This document shows positions 31,637 through 44,853 of a DNA stretch of 64,000 nt, one piece after another. The translations under genes were made by a program, and so were the position numbers. Numbering within the stretch: position 1 is the stretch's first letter; each line of letters opens with the position of its first letter. A model generated the notes under the pieces. It searched no databases. It saw nothing but the letters and a program-made list of their open reading frames with translations, and was not told the DNA's origin. Origin of the DNA: Polyodon spathula (Eukaryota; Chordata; Actinopteri; Acipenseriformes; Polyodontidae); NCBI RefSeq assembly GCF_017654505.1, contig NC_054547.1:30063846-30127845 (forward strand), in the 5' to 3' direction.

Positions 31637-34587
31637 AAATAACCCTATACTGCCAAATTTATATTTTGTCCCATAAGTTGGTTTCTGACTCCTACATTAA
31701 AGTGTAACTATGAAGGAGTTGTGTTGTCTGAAAACAGTAGGATACAGTGCTTTGTGTTAAGAATGTTGTAAGCTTGGAAGCCTGTAGTAAAATATGAAAT
31801 GTATTTATTTATGTTTCTTAGAGCTACTATATAACTTATAAATGTTTCACCTCCTGCTGCTGCTGCATTTAGCATTATTATAACATGGTAAACAATATTT
31901 TTTTTACAGTGATGTGTATAATAAGACTGCCGGTGTAAAATTGGGTTGATGCTAAAACTGCTATCACAACTTGAAGGGGATGGTGCTGGGTTGTGCAGTT
32001 CCCTTCAAGTTGTGATTTGGAGGGTTTAAGCTGTGTTCTTGTATAATTCCATAGGCACTGAACAATGAAGAAAAAGCTGCCAGCAAATGAGAAGCAACTG
32101 ACATTCCTTGTAAGCAAACGATAGCCTTAGCTATAGCCTTTTTAATAAAGAAAATACAGTGTATATATATTGTCATAGCAACAATTGTTAATGCAGTATT
32201 TACAAATATTTGCATTGACATTGCAGTGTTTCATTATATTTATCATTTTCTAATACACACTTCCAGTCATTTGCAATACAGATCTTATTGACGATTTATG
32301 TGGGAAATGTGATATGCAAATGTGGCTTTGTATGTTGCGGTTAAAAATATAGTTTAGTATGACATTTTTTTTTTTTTTTTGTAATTCATCTGCATGCACA
32401 TTATACTTCATAATTTCAGGAGGTAATTTAGTCCATAGTGTTTTAATGTTAATATGCATTTATTTGTAATATCTGCATATAGGCCTATGATCTAAACCCA
32501 ACACACAAAGAAAAGGTGCACTTCATAAAAATAGAATGATCTGGAATAAAATTACTTCACCCAAGTATGAAATATATGGGCTTTATATTATTTAAGAAAA
32601 AAGATCAGCACTTAAGCTTACTCAAAGCCAAGTCTATATTAGGTTGTGCAGAATAAGTCCCATCAGTCATTAATCCTCTTTGGAGCAATACTTATAACAA
32701 TGTGATACTGAGGAAAGAATAACATTACTAATTATTGAAATATGAATAGAACACTGTAAAGACTTCTGCTTGGAAGTGGTTGAAAAACAGAGAGAGCAAC
32801 CCATTGTTTCACAGTATTATTTTATTCCTCGTGGGAATGGTGAAGGCCTAAGGGGGATGTTGCATTGCTCTCCTGCTACTACAGACCACTTCTAAACGAC
32901 AGGGTCGAGGCACTGGCACACTAACTGCTTCTTAGCACAGAGATCCTGCTGATAATAATGTATCTTTACCCTGTACACAAACAGTCTCTAATATGCATCC
33001 ATTTAGAAACAAGTCAATAGTAACTAAGAGCCTCCTATTGAAGTGCATGCAAAACATTTGTACCCTTATGAAAGAAGAGACACAGCTGAACAGCTGAGCG
33101 GCATACATATGATGAAAAACAGCCAGGCAGTGGATTGGAAACAATATAGCGAACAAGCATTTCTTTGCCGTTTTAATAGACATATTGCATTGTTGTTGAT
33201 TTGATAATGGAAATGTTTTTAATGTATCGTCTTCCTGCTTGATAACTACTACTTTTCAAATGTTCTGTACAATTATATTTTTTATTATAGCTTTATTTTT
33301 TATCATTTACTATACCAATACCAATGAGAAATGGTTTGACCAGCTTTTTAATACGAATAATACAGCAGTCTCTTATCTGTTCCTGGCACTATTTAACATG
33401 GTTTCAGATTAAAACACTTTTAATACAATAGGGCACAACAAATACAAACCCACCTGCAAAATAAACAAAATAACAAAGATGACCTTTGAGATACATTGCA
33501 TTATAATATTAATTACATAAATAAATAAATAAATAAATAACAAATCCATTCACCCATACCGGGTTGTAAAAAAGTCAAGGTCGCTCCACACATTTCCTAT
33601 TGGTGCTTTTTGTGTCTTCCATGTTTCAAGTAAACACAACATATATTCCCAGAGATACAGTGACTATCAGTACATTAAGCATCAATTGCATACTGTAGAC
33701 GGCTGCTTGGACTTCTCTCCTGGAAGCTTTTTTTTTTTTTCTGAAGTATTTTTTTTATAGTTTGTAATTCTACTTTTGCTCCTGCACTGCTTTTTCTTAC
33801 TAGATCTTACATCCAATAAAAAATGACCTTCAAAGTGCACAGACTGGGAAATACAGAACACTTGGATATTTACCAAATTGATTTTCTGCATTTCTTCATT
33901 TTTATCTCACTTGTACCAATGCTATACAGGGAAACACAAAGCTAAATATTACCAAAAAAAATACACCACTAGAGTTATTTTCCAGTACTGTTTTATTCCA
34001 TTGCCATTTCCAGCTGGCTCACTAAATGCACAGCAGTTTATCCATGTCCTGATGGATTGTTTACTTTCCAGGCATGTTTACTAGGCTGTAGCCCATGGCT
34101 AAGGTGACCAGATTCTTAAGTCCTTAAACTGGGGCAGTATGGAAATATTATGAATAACTTCCAACTTCCAAGCTACGGGCAAGCTCTAGGGTTTTTATTT
34201 TCACTTTGGCAATGTTTGATCTAATATCATATTGAAAGTGAATGCAGAGACCGGTTGATATTCAGAGTGGAATCTTATGTTCAAAAAGTTTTTTGTGAAT
34301 AAATGAGCTTATTGTCTTTGTAGTTTCATTTCTATACAACAATTCTAGTTATTACATTACACAGTAGCAATTCAATAATATCACATTCCGAGATTCTATT
34401 TTATTGCTGATTAGATTACTGCTGAAAATGTAGTCCCTTTTCTCTTTAAGAAACGACATCTTCTCTCTTTGAGTCCCATTTTCCATTTCGCTCTATCTAT
34501 ATACTGTCCTCTGGTGTTCAATCTGCAAACCAGGCTCTTCTTGTATGATCATATTACATACCTCAATATTTCTATTTATAAATGGTT
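31637..34587. other. no gene recognised
   Basis: AT-rich unique-looking DNA. It contains a small inverted repeat (31963-31978 with 32001-32016), T runs (32367-32380) and (AATA)n near 33520-33541. No exon-like coding segment was found that could follow the candidate first exon. Confidence 0.45.
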
Positions 34588-34593
34588 ACTTAC

Positions 34594-35148
34594 TGTGGCA
34601 AAGTGCCCGCCCCTGTGTGTATTGTGTTGTGTGTTAATGTTGGTGTACAGTCATTGGTACACGGGATATAAATGGGTCTGTGTAACACGAGTGTTTAAAA
34701 TGTATATGTGTATTTAGGCACAAGGATTGCACAGCACTTCACATGCAAGTAAAATGTAATAATATGTTAGCATGGGGAATTTCACTTTATTAATTCACGA
34801 GCAGTTGTACCGCGACTCCAATTCCGTTCTCCAATCACCGAACACACAACCCCGAGTGAGTGAAAACATGCTGCTTTTATGCAGCTGTACCGAGACTCGA
34901 CTGCTAATCAATCATTCAGTTGGAGTCGCGGTACAATTGCACGTGAATTAATAAAGTGCAATTCCCCGTGCTCACATATTATTACATTTTGCTTGCATGT
35001 GAAGTGCTGTGCAATCCTTGTGCCTAAATACAAACATACATTTTAAACACTCGTGTTACACATACCTATTTATATCCCATGTACCAATGACTGTACATCA
35101 ACATTAACACACAACACAAAATACACACAGGGGCGGACACTTTGCCAG
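34594..35148. mobile_element. Palindromic LTR-like unit, 6-bp duplication ACTTAC
   Basis: Two arms of about 228 bp (34594-34822 and 34921-35148) are inverted copies with roughly 90 percent identity, around a centre of about 98 bp. Each outer tip reads TGTGGCAAAGTG or (C)TGGCAAAGTG. Perfect ACTTAC flanks lie at 34588-34593 and 35149-35154. Each arm contains a TATA-like GGGATATAAAT pointing inward and a TTTATTAATTCAC block. The arm resembles the start of an LTR and recurs as a partial copy at 44728-44853. It could be two LTR halves joined head to head, or a fold-back DNA transposon. Confidence 0.75.
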
Positions 35149-35154
35149 ACTTAC

Positions 35155-37899
35155 CCAAGGCATACTCTCTGTGATGACATGGAACTGGGAACATGATCAG
35201 TGAGCAGGTTAAAGTGGTTCATGTGTCAAACATTTCTGTCATAAACATCATACATAGAAGCCATTTGATTTTAAACTGCAGAGGCATATATGCGGTGAAA
35301 TACTGTTGATCACACGTTACCAGTCTGGTGATATCAATGCCACATGACTTCTTATTGCTCTCCACAATGAGCAATGCTCTCAAATGCCACAGGCAATATC
35401 TTCTCATGTCATATATTGTTTTTGCTCCATTTAAAGGCATCTACAAATACATAATCACCCCTCTCATCTGCCCTCCATTTCCAATTCACTATTTATGCTG
35501 CTAAATCTTCACCTTCCTTGTTTTTCAAATGAACACCATTCTGAAGCATATAGTAACAGATATGAGAAGCAAAAAATAAATAAATAATACTCCTTAAAAT
35601 GTGACTGTACTGCTGAGCTCAACATTTTCCACACAGGTCCACATATAAATGTTGTTTACCTTAATAATTTACAATGAAATATATCCTCTCCTTGAGCAAG
35701 CATACAAAAGCTAATGAAGCTTTCATAACCATTTATTTCCAGTCCAATAGTTTCTATTAAATTCTTCATGTGTGGCCAGGAAACTATTAAGTGGAAAGAG
35801 CTGGAAGAATAATAGGTAATCTAAATAAATAAAACATGATATAATAGTTCAAATATAGTGCAAGACAGTACAACAGTATTACAAGAAAATAATCATAAAG
35901 GATGTGCTAGTGTTCCCACCTTCAATGTCTAGGATCCTCAAAATTTAAAACTGAGCAGGCATATTTTAAATTCTCTCTTCAGTCATACAATGGCTATGGA
36001 CTGCAGCACTGTATAATGAACCCAGCTTGGCAGGGGTGTAGCCAAATTAATGACATCACTACTCTGCTAATGGTATTCCTTGCTTAGCGCATTCACAAGT
36101 GAAGCTGGAATATGCCATGGTGTGGCTCTGTGAATTCAGGTTAATGCCACAGTCCCTTGAGTCTTAGTAACCTTTTTACACAGTCAGGTCCACAAATAAA
36201 ATATCTTGGTGATGAGAGAATATTTTCTTAAAATATGGAAATTGCTGCTCAGCTCTACTAACAATGAGTTCTTGCCAGTTAAAGTAAAAAATGAATTTCC
36301 ATGAAGTTACAGCACCCAGGATAAGGTGAACAGGGGTAAATAGGTAAAATTTTTGGTAAAAAATAAATAAATAAATAAATAATATAAATAAAAACTTTGA
36401 TACCTGCTTAATGTGTAATGTATTAAAAATTCTCCAATAACCTTATGAAAGGTACGCTTTTGGGACTAATAACCAGCGCTCCAGATACGGGCTGGGGTAA
36501 TGTTCTCTCCAATTTAAACACCACGTACCATATGCATAAACTTACCATCTCCTTTATCTTGCCAGTAATAGTGTTTAACATGACTGTAAGCCTTTTTTTC
36601 CATCCAACTTTTAAGCTTGGTAAAACACGCGAATAACAGCCAAATGCTATGGAAAACTGTTTAAGTTGACTTTTAAGAAGTTTTTATTTGAATGACAAGC
36701 TCGGCTCACTAGAGGTGGTTTTATTTTTTACTTGCAGTGACATTTTATTCAATGCTGTAACAAGTGTACTTCTGGTGCTAGTGCCCTTCTTCGCCATTCC
36801 AGTGAAGCCAAATGTTTTGTCTGAAAGAAAATGTCCAAAATGTTACATCTGCCATGGTTATGACAGGGATAATTTTTAAATTCAATAACCTTATTTCAAA
36901 TGCAGTCGAATACACCCCAAAAACTACACCACCCCATGTTTATGTAGTGGTAGGGTATCTCTAAGTGGTGACCAAGATATGGGTTCCCTCAATTAAATGA
37001 AAGTCAATAGTCACAAGTGCAGTTTAAAATTGCCTTTACAGAGCAGTTTTATTGAATTATACCAGGTTTAACAGATGAGTTTGAAGTTCATAAAGAAACA
37101 CCAAGTATTTAGGGTCTGTAGAGAAGTTAAAAAAATGATACAAAGACAACCACATCACAGTGGGAATGGAAAAAGACAGACACAGGAAATGTGATAACTA
37201 CACAAAGATAAATATAAAATATAAAACGTGAAAAGAAAAAGAAACAAACTTAAAACCACAAAAAATGGAAAGTGCAAAATAAACAGATGCACAAAATAAA
37301 TGTGCAAACAAATATCAAATCTCCAAATAAAATCAAATGGCATAACTGATTCTTGTGTCTACACAGTCCATGCAGGCCGTGGTAGGGTTGCACTTTGTCG
37401 TCAAGTTACAGTGCAAAATGCAAATTCAATAATGAATAATGTTAACCAAAACACAAGGTGTATAAAATAATAAAATAAAAAAAAAAAATTATATTCCAGA
37501 AATAGGTTGATTTAAATTAAAGAGAGGAAGGTCAGTAATCATAAAGATACAATAACCAAATAGATACAGTAAATAATGAGAAGAGAATTGGTAATGATAA
37601 ATAAACACATAAATACAGTAACTAAAAAATAATACATAGGAATCAGTAATAAACAGTAAAAGCTATAGTAATCTTCCAAACAGAAGCGTTCTTTGCAGTG
37701 ATGTGTTTTCCCTTTGGGAATCCATTGGCGTGACTTGGTTTCAAATACCCTACTCCAAAACCTCTTTTTCTTTTAATATATTGCATCAGCGCACCAAAGA
37801 AACTAAATTGTTTACAATGAATAAACACAGTGGAAAATGTCTAATAAAATATAAACTAAAAGTATGTAAGGGAATATTATTATTATCATAATTACTATT
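35155..37899. other. no gene; (AAAT)n at 36358-36384
   Basis: AT-rich unique-looking DNA. Frames of about 63 codons at 36445-36879 resemble no family I recognise. Confidence 0.45.
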
Positions 37900-38038
37900 A
37901 GTATAGCAATCTCAGCTATTGCAGGCAGGCGCATCACACAGGGCGAGGCAATCCACCCACAGGTGGAGTGCAGTCGTGAACCCAGGACCTCTCGCATTAA
38001 AGCATAGCACCAATACCGCTGTACAAAGGAGCCAGCTA
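37900..38038 (-). mobile_element. tRNA-derived SINE fragment
   Basis: The complement starts GGCTCCTTTGTACAGCGGTA and carries GGTGCTATGC (A-box-like) and GGGTTCACGACTGC (B-box-like), then a GC-rich body ending in an ATT-rich tail near 37876-37900. It is a different family from the SINE at 16033. The microsatellite at 38043 starts at its head. Confidence 0.55.
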
Positions 38039-38042
38039 CATT

Positions 38043-38137
38043 ATGATGATGATGATGATGATGATGATGAAGAAGAAGAAGAAGAAGAAGAAGAAGAAGA
38101 AGAAGAAGAAGAAGAAGAAGAAGAAGAAGAAGAAGAA
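38043..38137. repeat. (ATG)n-(AAG)n compound microsatellite
   Basis: Nine ATG units are followed by about 23 AAG units. It generates acidic D/E or poly-L/H reading frames on the two strands, which are artefacts. Confidence 0.97.
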
Positions 38138-38483
38138 TCAGTAGTTTCATTTCCATTTTTTATGGTCCTTGTTCGGTAGAATGTATACTCGCTAGACAAG
38201 TGAGCAAGTTAAAAAAAACCTGTATGGAAAATCAGCTAGCGAATATATTTTATGTGAGTTGGCAGAAAACGTTGTGACACATGCAAATTGGCTATGACAT
38301 CACAAAATGACACAGGGAATTCCCTTTGACTCGTTAGAATTTGCAATCACTATTATTTTTCTAGCAATTTTATCGAGTAACCTACAAATTCACTGGATGG
38401 AAAGGGGGTTTCATCGGTTGAAGAATAAACATCACTTATCGTGACGATAACATATAATTTGTCTGATTCATAAACCTGTATTG
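38138..38483. other. no gene recognised
   Basis: Unique-looking; nothing recognised. Confidence 0.4.
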
Positions 38484-38488
38484 TGCAA

Positions 38489-39156
38489 TGTGACAGAAAT
38501 ACAATGATTCTTGGTTGTAAATCTCCCTCCCGACCTGTGAGGGAGCTAAGCAACGAGAACAGTGTTCCTTGGATGGGCTGGCCTGATAGTTCTTTCCCAG
38601 GGTTCATGGGAAGTCAGCCAGCTAGAAAGATAGTGGGACTCCATTTCATTTACGCATTGACCTGGAAGGGAAACGACGTGGCAGACGTAGATTGGAGAGG
38701 TGGTTGCACTAGTTTACCAAGGGGTCATGTGTGACGGCATAAAAGGGGATGGAGAATCAAACAACCTCTGACAAACAATATCTTGAGTGTTGTGTTTTGT
38801 TCGTTTGTAATTGTCTTGTTTGTTAAATTACCAGACAGCTAACACAGTTCCGGAGCTGTCGCCTAGGGTCAGCACAAAGCCCGAACAGCACCACACCTAT
38901 TGTCACTAAATAAACTGTATCACCCACCACGAGCACTACTGCACTCACTCAGGACTGGTGACCGTGTATGTATTATTGTGGGGCGGATATTACTGTTTAT
39001 TATTTGGGTCTGCAATCCTCGTGTTACTTGCCATGTGCAGTACAAATTGATGTGTATTGCCAGGGGATTATTGTTTGGTTGCCAGACCTGGAAACTATAA
39101 ATAAAGCACTTTCCAACTGGATTACAAAGCTCTGTCTGTTTCATTCACACACTGCA
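38489..39156 (+). mobile_element. LTR (solo), family shared with 47283
   Basis: It begins TGTGACAGAAAT and ends near ACTGCA. Plus-strand order is CATAAAAGGGG (TATA, 38739-38749), the block CAGACAGCTAACACA, then AATAAA (38909-38914) and a GT-rich U5-like part. It aligns along its length with 47283-47906. No target duplication was recognised and no internal genes remain. Its promoter points right. Confidence 0.7.
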
Positions 39157-39536
39157 TCAAGAAAACCTGGAGGTTTTTTTTTTTTTTTTTTTTTTCTGGC
39201 TCAATTCATTCTTTTGTATTCAGAAAGTGTAAGATTTATTGCAGCATTTACATTTTTTATTACATTGCACATACTGCAGACAAGGTCATAATCAACAGCA
39301 GAAATTCAAAAACAAATTGCTACCAGTGTGTCAGCCTCAGACATATCTGACTGCAACACACCAATTTGATAGTACATGTGTCAAATGGGAACAGCATTAT
39401 TGAATACAAAAGTGAAACATGCAAAACTTAGAGGAACAGAAGAGCCTGCAAAACTTAGAGGAAACAAACTTCAGTTTATCAGTGTCTCTCTCCAGCAGAC
39501 TGCACTGATCGAACACGGCTGAATACTGACATTCAT

Positions 39537-40054
39537 CCCCTTTTCACACAAACGAGTTATGATGGCTCAAAACCGGCAGTGATATGGAATTATGGTCTGT
39601 GTGAATTGCCTATACCGTCAAAGAGCTGTCATATTTTATGCCGTCTCTGAAGCACCTCTCTTAACTGCCTGTGTGAAATGCTATGCCGGTACTGAAGCGC
39701 TATAGTGGTCGTCGATTGAAAGTCAACATCCCACATGATATTGTATCGCAATAAAATACGCGACCCACATTGTCCCTGAAGCTCCTGCAATTTGACACTT
39801 AAGAGGTTGTTACATTGTATAATATAACTACAAATTTAAAAACAAGCAAAATGCAGCCAAATTTACTTCTTCGACAAACAACGGTGCCATTTTGTTTTGT
39901 GATTCTGGATTTCGTTTGGTTTTGTTGTCATGAAAACAGTGTGTTGACTGGCATGGTTCAAAGTTGCACTCACGTGATTCCTTTGGCTGTGTGAAAGGAT
40001 CATGCTGGTATTATACCAATGTAGATTGCACAATTTCGTGCTGTGTGAATGGGT
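39537..40054. mobile_element. Possible MITE with TTCACACA ends
   Basis: The left block CCCCTTTTCACACAAACGA and the right block (complement) ACCCATTCACACAGCACGA form imperfect inverted ends. CTGTGTGAA/TTCACACA recurs several times inside. There is no coding region and the target duplication is unclear. Confidence 0.4.
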
Positions 40055-40255
40055 AATTAAAAAAAAAAAAAAGGTGTACACGTCTGTGAGATGGCTCAGC
40101 AAAGAGGTATAAGATTTGAATGAATGGGGAATAAGATTTTTCTTTTTTTTTTTTATAGATCTCCCTTGAGTAGGCTGCAAGGTCAGTGTGTTACACAGTG
40201 TTCTTTATGACTGGTACTTTATGAATTATTGCTACTAAAAACTGTAATTTTTTTT

Positions 40256-40308
<53 letters not shown>

Positions 40309-42000
40309 CACACAGGCCCAAGGTCATTATATATATATATATATGATTATTATATTCTGTCAAACAGCATGCATACAATGTCAACAACAAAAAGTAGTGG
40401 TATAACTTCAAACCCAATTAATAACAACCCAACCATCTACATCCTTTGAGAACCAATTTCCAGTATTTTCTACAAATTGCTAACACAAATCTATCACAAA
40501 TTGCTTAAAACCATCCCTTATTTGGCAATGCATACCGCATGCCCTCAGAGGTATTGCAAGTTTCTATTTAAGACTGCAAGCCCTTTTTTTTTTTTTTTAC
40601 ACTGCATATTTCAAAGAGAATGATGAATTTTCTGCTGAAGACCACAAAATCAAGTGATGGCTATAAAGGAATAGAAAGGAGATGGAAACATGATCGACAG
40701 TCTCTCCTTACTTAAAACCAGTCTTCTTGATACTGCTTGTAATTTATACACATTTTATTACAACTCCAAACCTCCCCCATTTCCATTTTTAAATTTGCAA
40801 GATAAGAGAAGACAGACTGTTGGGTCATACAGTATATTTTCCTTCTTTTTTTGGGGGGGGGGGGGGGGGGGTCTGCTTCTATTATATTAATCTTTCTACC
40901 ATTTTAAAGTATCATAGAATTAAATGACTTATGTAGAGGAATATAATTGTAGCTAGAGCTTACTGATTATATTAAAGTCCTGGAACTTCTAAAAGTTAAT
41001 TTGAATTAAAGCCTTTTTCAGAAGGCTCCTTAAGTCTCAGATTGAATGTCCATTAAACAGACGAAACACTACATCTACTGTCTGATCATATATTTTTTAG
41101 CAAACTAAAATTCTTGACTGACTGATCCATTGAAATGGTAAGACTTGTTAAGGTCACAGACACTGTGAGGCATTCTTTTCAGGCTATAGGAGACTGTCAC
41201 ATCAGACTCTTCTGACTTAGTAAAGCTGAATTGATGAATTGCCTCCCTAACTATCAACATTCCCGGTAACATTTTTACCTTAATAAAGTACACCAGCATC
41301 TGCCTGATATCTTAGACCTATACCCAGCATTCTTCACAGCAACCAATATATCCTTATTTTCACTGCATATTGATGACATTTGCAGGATTCTGCCAACGCC
41401 CCTGTTTGAATGATCACCCCACTCCAACTTTTAGCTGAAAGTCAAATTTCCATCATTAAATTTCCATTTTTTTATAACCATGCACAAATAATGCCTGAGT
41501 GGAAATATTGTGGCTCACGTGAATACAAAAAACTACCTAGAAGTAGTTGCTCTGTACATTGAATGATTCAAATTTAGGGTTATCTTCGGTTCAAATAACA
41601 AAGAATGGAGTTCAGCGGTTTGGATCAGATGATACACTATCCAGTCTGATTGATTATGCTTTCCTGTTACACTACAAACCCTATTTTATTTTATTTTATT
41701 ATTTTTTAGACACTGCAAGAGCTTGTAAATCATGCACCTTGTTATAGTGCTACTTTTGGTGTTAATTTATTATTTTGTGTTGTTTTCACACTGGACACTG
41801 CAATTTTTTACTTGCAGAGATTAAGCCCTTTAATTTGAGTGTGTGCTATGCTCTACCTTTGAATTTTTAAGTATGTCTAATTGTAAATGTAATCGTCTAA
41901 GTTTTAACGTCTAAGTCAATGCCCCCCCCCCCCCCAATCCCCACAGTGGTGTCCACAGGTTGTGCGAAAACTTTTTGTTGTTAACAACAACCCTTTAGGC

Positions 42001-42044
<44 letters not shown>

Positions 42045-42971
42045 CCGCAGAATCCAATAATGTATTTATGGCAAGATCAAATGACCAAAGAAAAAAACAA
42101 ATTGGTAGTTAACTTGAAGTGAGCTGATAACAATATATCTCCTTCATCTAATTAATTGCATATCTCTTGAAAAGGCTTGGACTGAAAAAACATCTATGTT
42201 GGTACTGCTGGTATAAAAGGCAGCTCTAGCAAGATTACACTGTGCCGTGCACCAAAGGTGTAAAATGTAATGTATTTTAGACATGTCGCTAATTGGAGTA
42301 TGTTTGGCAAGTGACGCTAGAGCTAAATTTGCATTTTGTGATTAGTATACAGTATACAACTGAACTACAGTTAGCAACTTAGCAAGGCTAGTCAGTCCTG
42401 TCACTTTTCCCTCTTTCTATCTGCAACTCACAGCATTATTTTCACGCACCAGTAGGCTGACTGCCAATTTCTGGTGCATCAGAAACAATATCATACCCTC
42501 CTGAATCAATTACTTCCTTCAGACTTGGCTTTATAATGAGTCTCTTTGGGAATTGGAAGATTTTAAAAAATGGCAGCAAGTCTGTGATGTGATCGAAGTC
42601 AAAATATTGACTGAAACACCCCCAAAGAAGCTTCTTGGTCTCATATGTTACATGTTGTGGCTCAAGGTGTTCTTTCATGTTCATGCATTCATATCTCCTG
42701 ACTCCTTAATGCCAAGGATATGGTTATTATAGGTCGGGTGCAAATCCCTAGGAAAGTTTAAAAACCTATAATGCATTTTCTTGACTTTTATGCTCTGACA
42801 AGCATCCATATAAAGGTATAATTTGTTCAATTTCTTTAAATATGTATGCACCATATTCTTTTTGTTATTTCTAAATCTGTTAGTAAAATCTGCAATCATA
42901 TTTTAATTGAAGTTCAAGAACTTCAAAAATTATTCAGAAATAATTTAGTAGGTTAAGGCAGCAAAGGCCTG

Positions 42972-42974
<3 letters not shown>
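40055..42974. other. no gene; many simple repeats
   Basis: It contains (AAT)n at 40256-40305, (AT)n near 40329-40344, G19 at 40853-40871, C14 at 41922-41935 and C42 at 42002-42043. No coding similarity seen. Confidence 0.5.
42002..42043. repeat. Poly-C tract, 42 bases
   Basis: An uninterrupted C42 homopolymer (G42 on the other strand), with C14 about 70 bases upstream. Confidence 0.95.

Positions 42975-43054
<80 letters not shown>
42975..43054. repeat. (AT)n microsatellite, 80 bp
   Basis: Forty AT units without interruption. Confidence 0.97.
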
Positions 43055-43056
<2 letters not shown>

Positions 43057-44685
43057 CAGCATGTCAGAAATATGAAAGAGTACATTCAATCCTTGCATAG
43101 TCTAGTTTTAAATGTGTGACCTGAAAATGCATATTGCTAGGTACAGGAAAGGTATTCCAATAAAAAACAGTTTATCTCATAAAATATGCGACATTAGCTG
43201 TACTTTATTCCTGCTGTATTATTCCTTAGCTCAGTGGTCTCCTTGTTCTGCAATTCTTTATCGGAAAGACATTTATTTACATTCCTTAACTGTAAATTTT
43301 GCTATGGACACAAGCTCTGCGTGCATCAAAGGGTGTTCCTACTTCTACTTGCCACTGCAGAAACTTGTCAATATGTGTCCATGCTTTGTTACAGCACAGG
43401 AAGAACAATTGAAATTTAAAAAGGGCAACTCAGACTTGCAAAGACATCATCTTCATTCAATACAGGACTTGGAGGATTTACATGTTTTTTTCTTCTTTTT
43501 TTCTTCTTCTTTTGTAACAGATCTGTGTCAATTCTGACCAAATGTGTGGGTTGTTTTTTTTTAAAGCTGTTGCCTGTTAGAGAAAATGGTTTATTTTTGT
43601 GCCCAGTTTAAATATGACCATGAATCTCCATTAAGTGTAATCATACTATAGAAAACATAACAAACCCAATGACGCTGTTAAACTACTACATGCTAACAAA
43701 AACCAAGAACCATTGCTGAAACGTTCCTATGGTTCCTAGAATTCAAATCTTTTAGTGTTTTATCTTACAGTCCAGTCTGTCTCAGTCCAATACTATTTAC
43801 AGGCTGCATCTCTGTCAAGCTATCAGTATCTGTGAACGCTAGTTATCTCAATTGAAGACTACAGAGATGAATGGACTTGGGAAGAACCCAGCTCATCAGC
43901 CAACAACTCTATCCAGCCAAGTCTGTTAGATTTATTAAAGTGCCTTGAGTATCTTAAAGACAGCTTTATATTGCAGAGAAAAGCAAACACATATGGGAGT
44001 TTCCAAAGCAACACACATTACTATATTTTCCGCAGTGGTTACGTAAAGCATTTTGCTTGGTGCTGCAGAAGCTTGAAATTATGAATAAGACTTGATCAGA
44101 AAAAACATTATGATCAATAAATTCTGATCACTTTAGTCTGCTTCTAAAATCATCTTGACTTTTAGACTTGCCTTTCTTTGTTTTATTAGGACATTTTGCA
44201 ACAGACAGCCACATGAGGGACAAACTGCATATTTATTGTGGCCAAGAAGCCACAGAAGGTAATATTGATAGGTTTATAAGGAAGCCCAGTTCACATATCT
44301 AAACTTCGAAATACACAACAACTATACATGCAGTTTGATGCAGTATTATTAAGCTGGTGGAACCCTTAGTGATAATGTGGTTTGTTAGAGATGAGCACTG
44401 TCAGCTACTGTAAGCTCTGGTAAGTCAAGTAAACCCACACCATTAGAGTGTCCTTCCTAACAGTGGGTGTCTGTTCAGGCTGCTAATGCAATTTGAAGTG
44501 TGTAAACCATGTTTTTATTGTTAGAGCTATCCAGCAGCTTAGTACACAGTTAGATATAGATTTCATTTCTTTTTACCCTGTAAACAGGCTGGCTGGTTTT
44601 GACGTCAGGTCAAGTAGTAGACAGTAAAGCTATGCATACTTATATATATATATATATATAATATATATATATATAGATATTTAAT

Positions 44686-44722
<37 letters not shown>

Positions 44723-44727
44723 GTACG
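43055..44727. other. no gene; AT tract at 44640-44720
   Basis: The longest plus-strand frame here (43112-43537, 141 codons) has no recognisable domain and ends in a phenylalanine run from a T-rich tract. An imperfect self-complementary AT tract closes the region. Confidence 0.45.
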
Positions 44728-44853
44728 TGAAGTGATTCCCGTGCAAAAATACAAATATACATTTTAAATCATATTACATAACCCACACTCTGTGCACCAA
44801 TACATACACACCATATGAAACACAAAAATACACAGGGGCACCCCGCCACATAT
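44728..44853 (-). mobile_element. Partial copy of the LTR-like arm
   Basis: The complement begins TGTGGCGGGGTGCCCCTGTG and continues with blocks matching the arms at 34594-35148 (TTTAAAATGTATATTTGTAT, CACTTCACGT). Only about 125 bp are present, cut off at the AT tract. The TGTGGCGG start is also shared with the solo LTR ending at 14643, suggesting a common LTR terminus. Confidence 0.65.

Noticed and set aside
37812..38179. Frames with poly-Leu/His or poly-Asp/Glu
   Set aside because: Translation of the ATG/AAG microsatellite.
43112..43537. 141-codon plus-strand open frame
   Set aside because: No recognisable domain, ends in a phenylalanine run from T-rich DNA, no promoter or splice context; length is compatible with chance in 64 kb.
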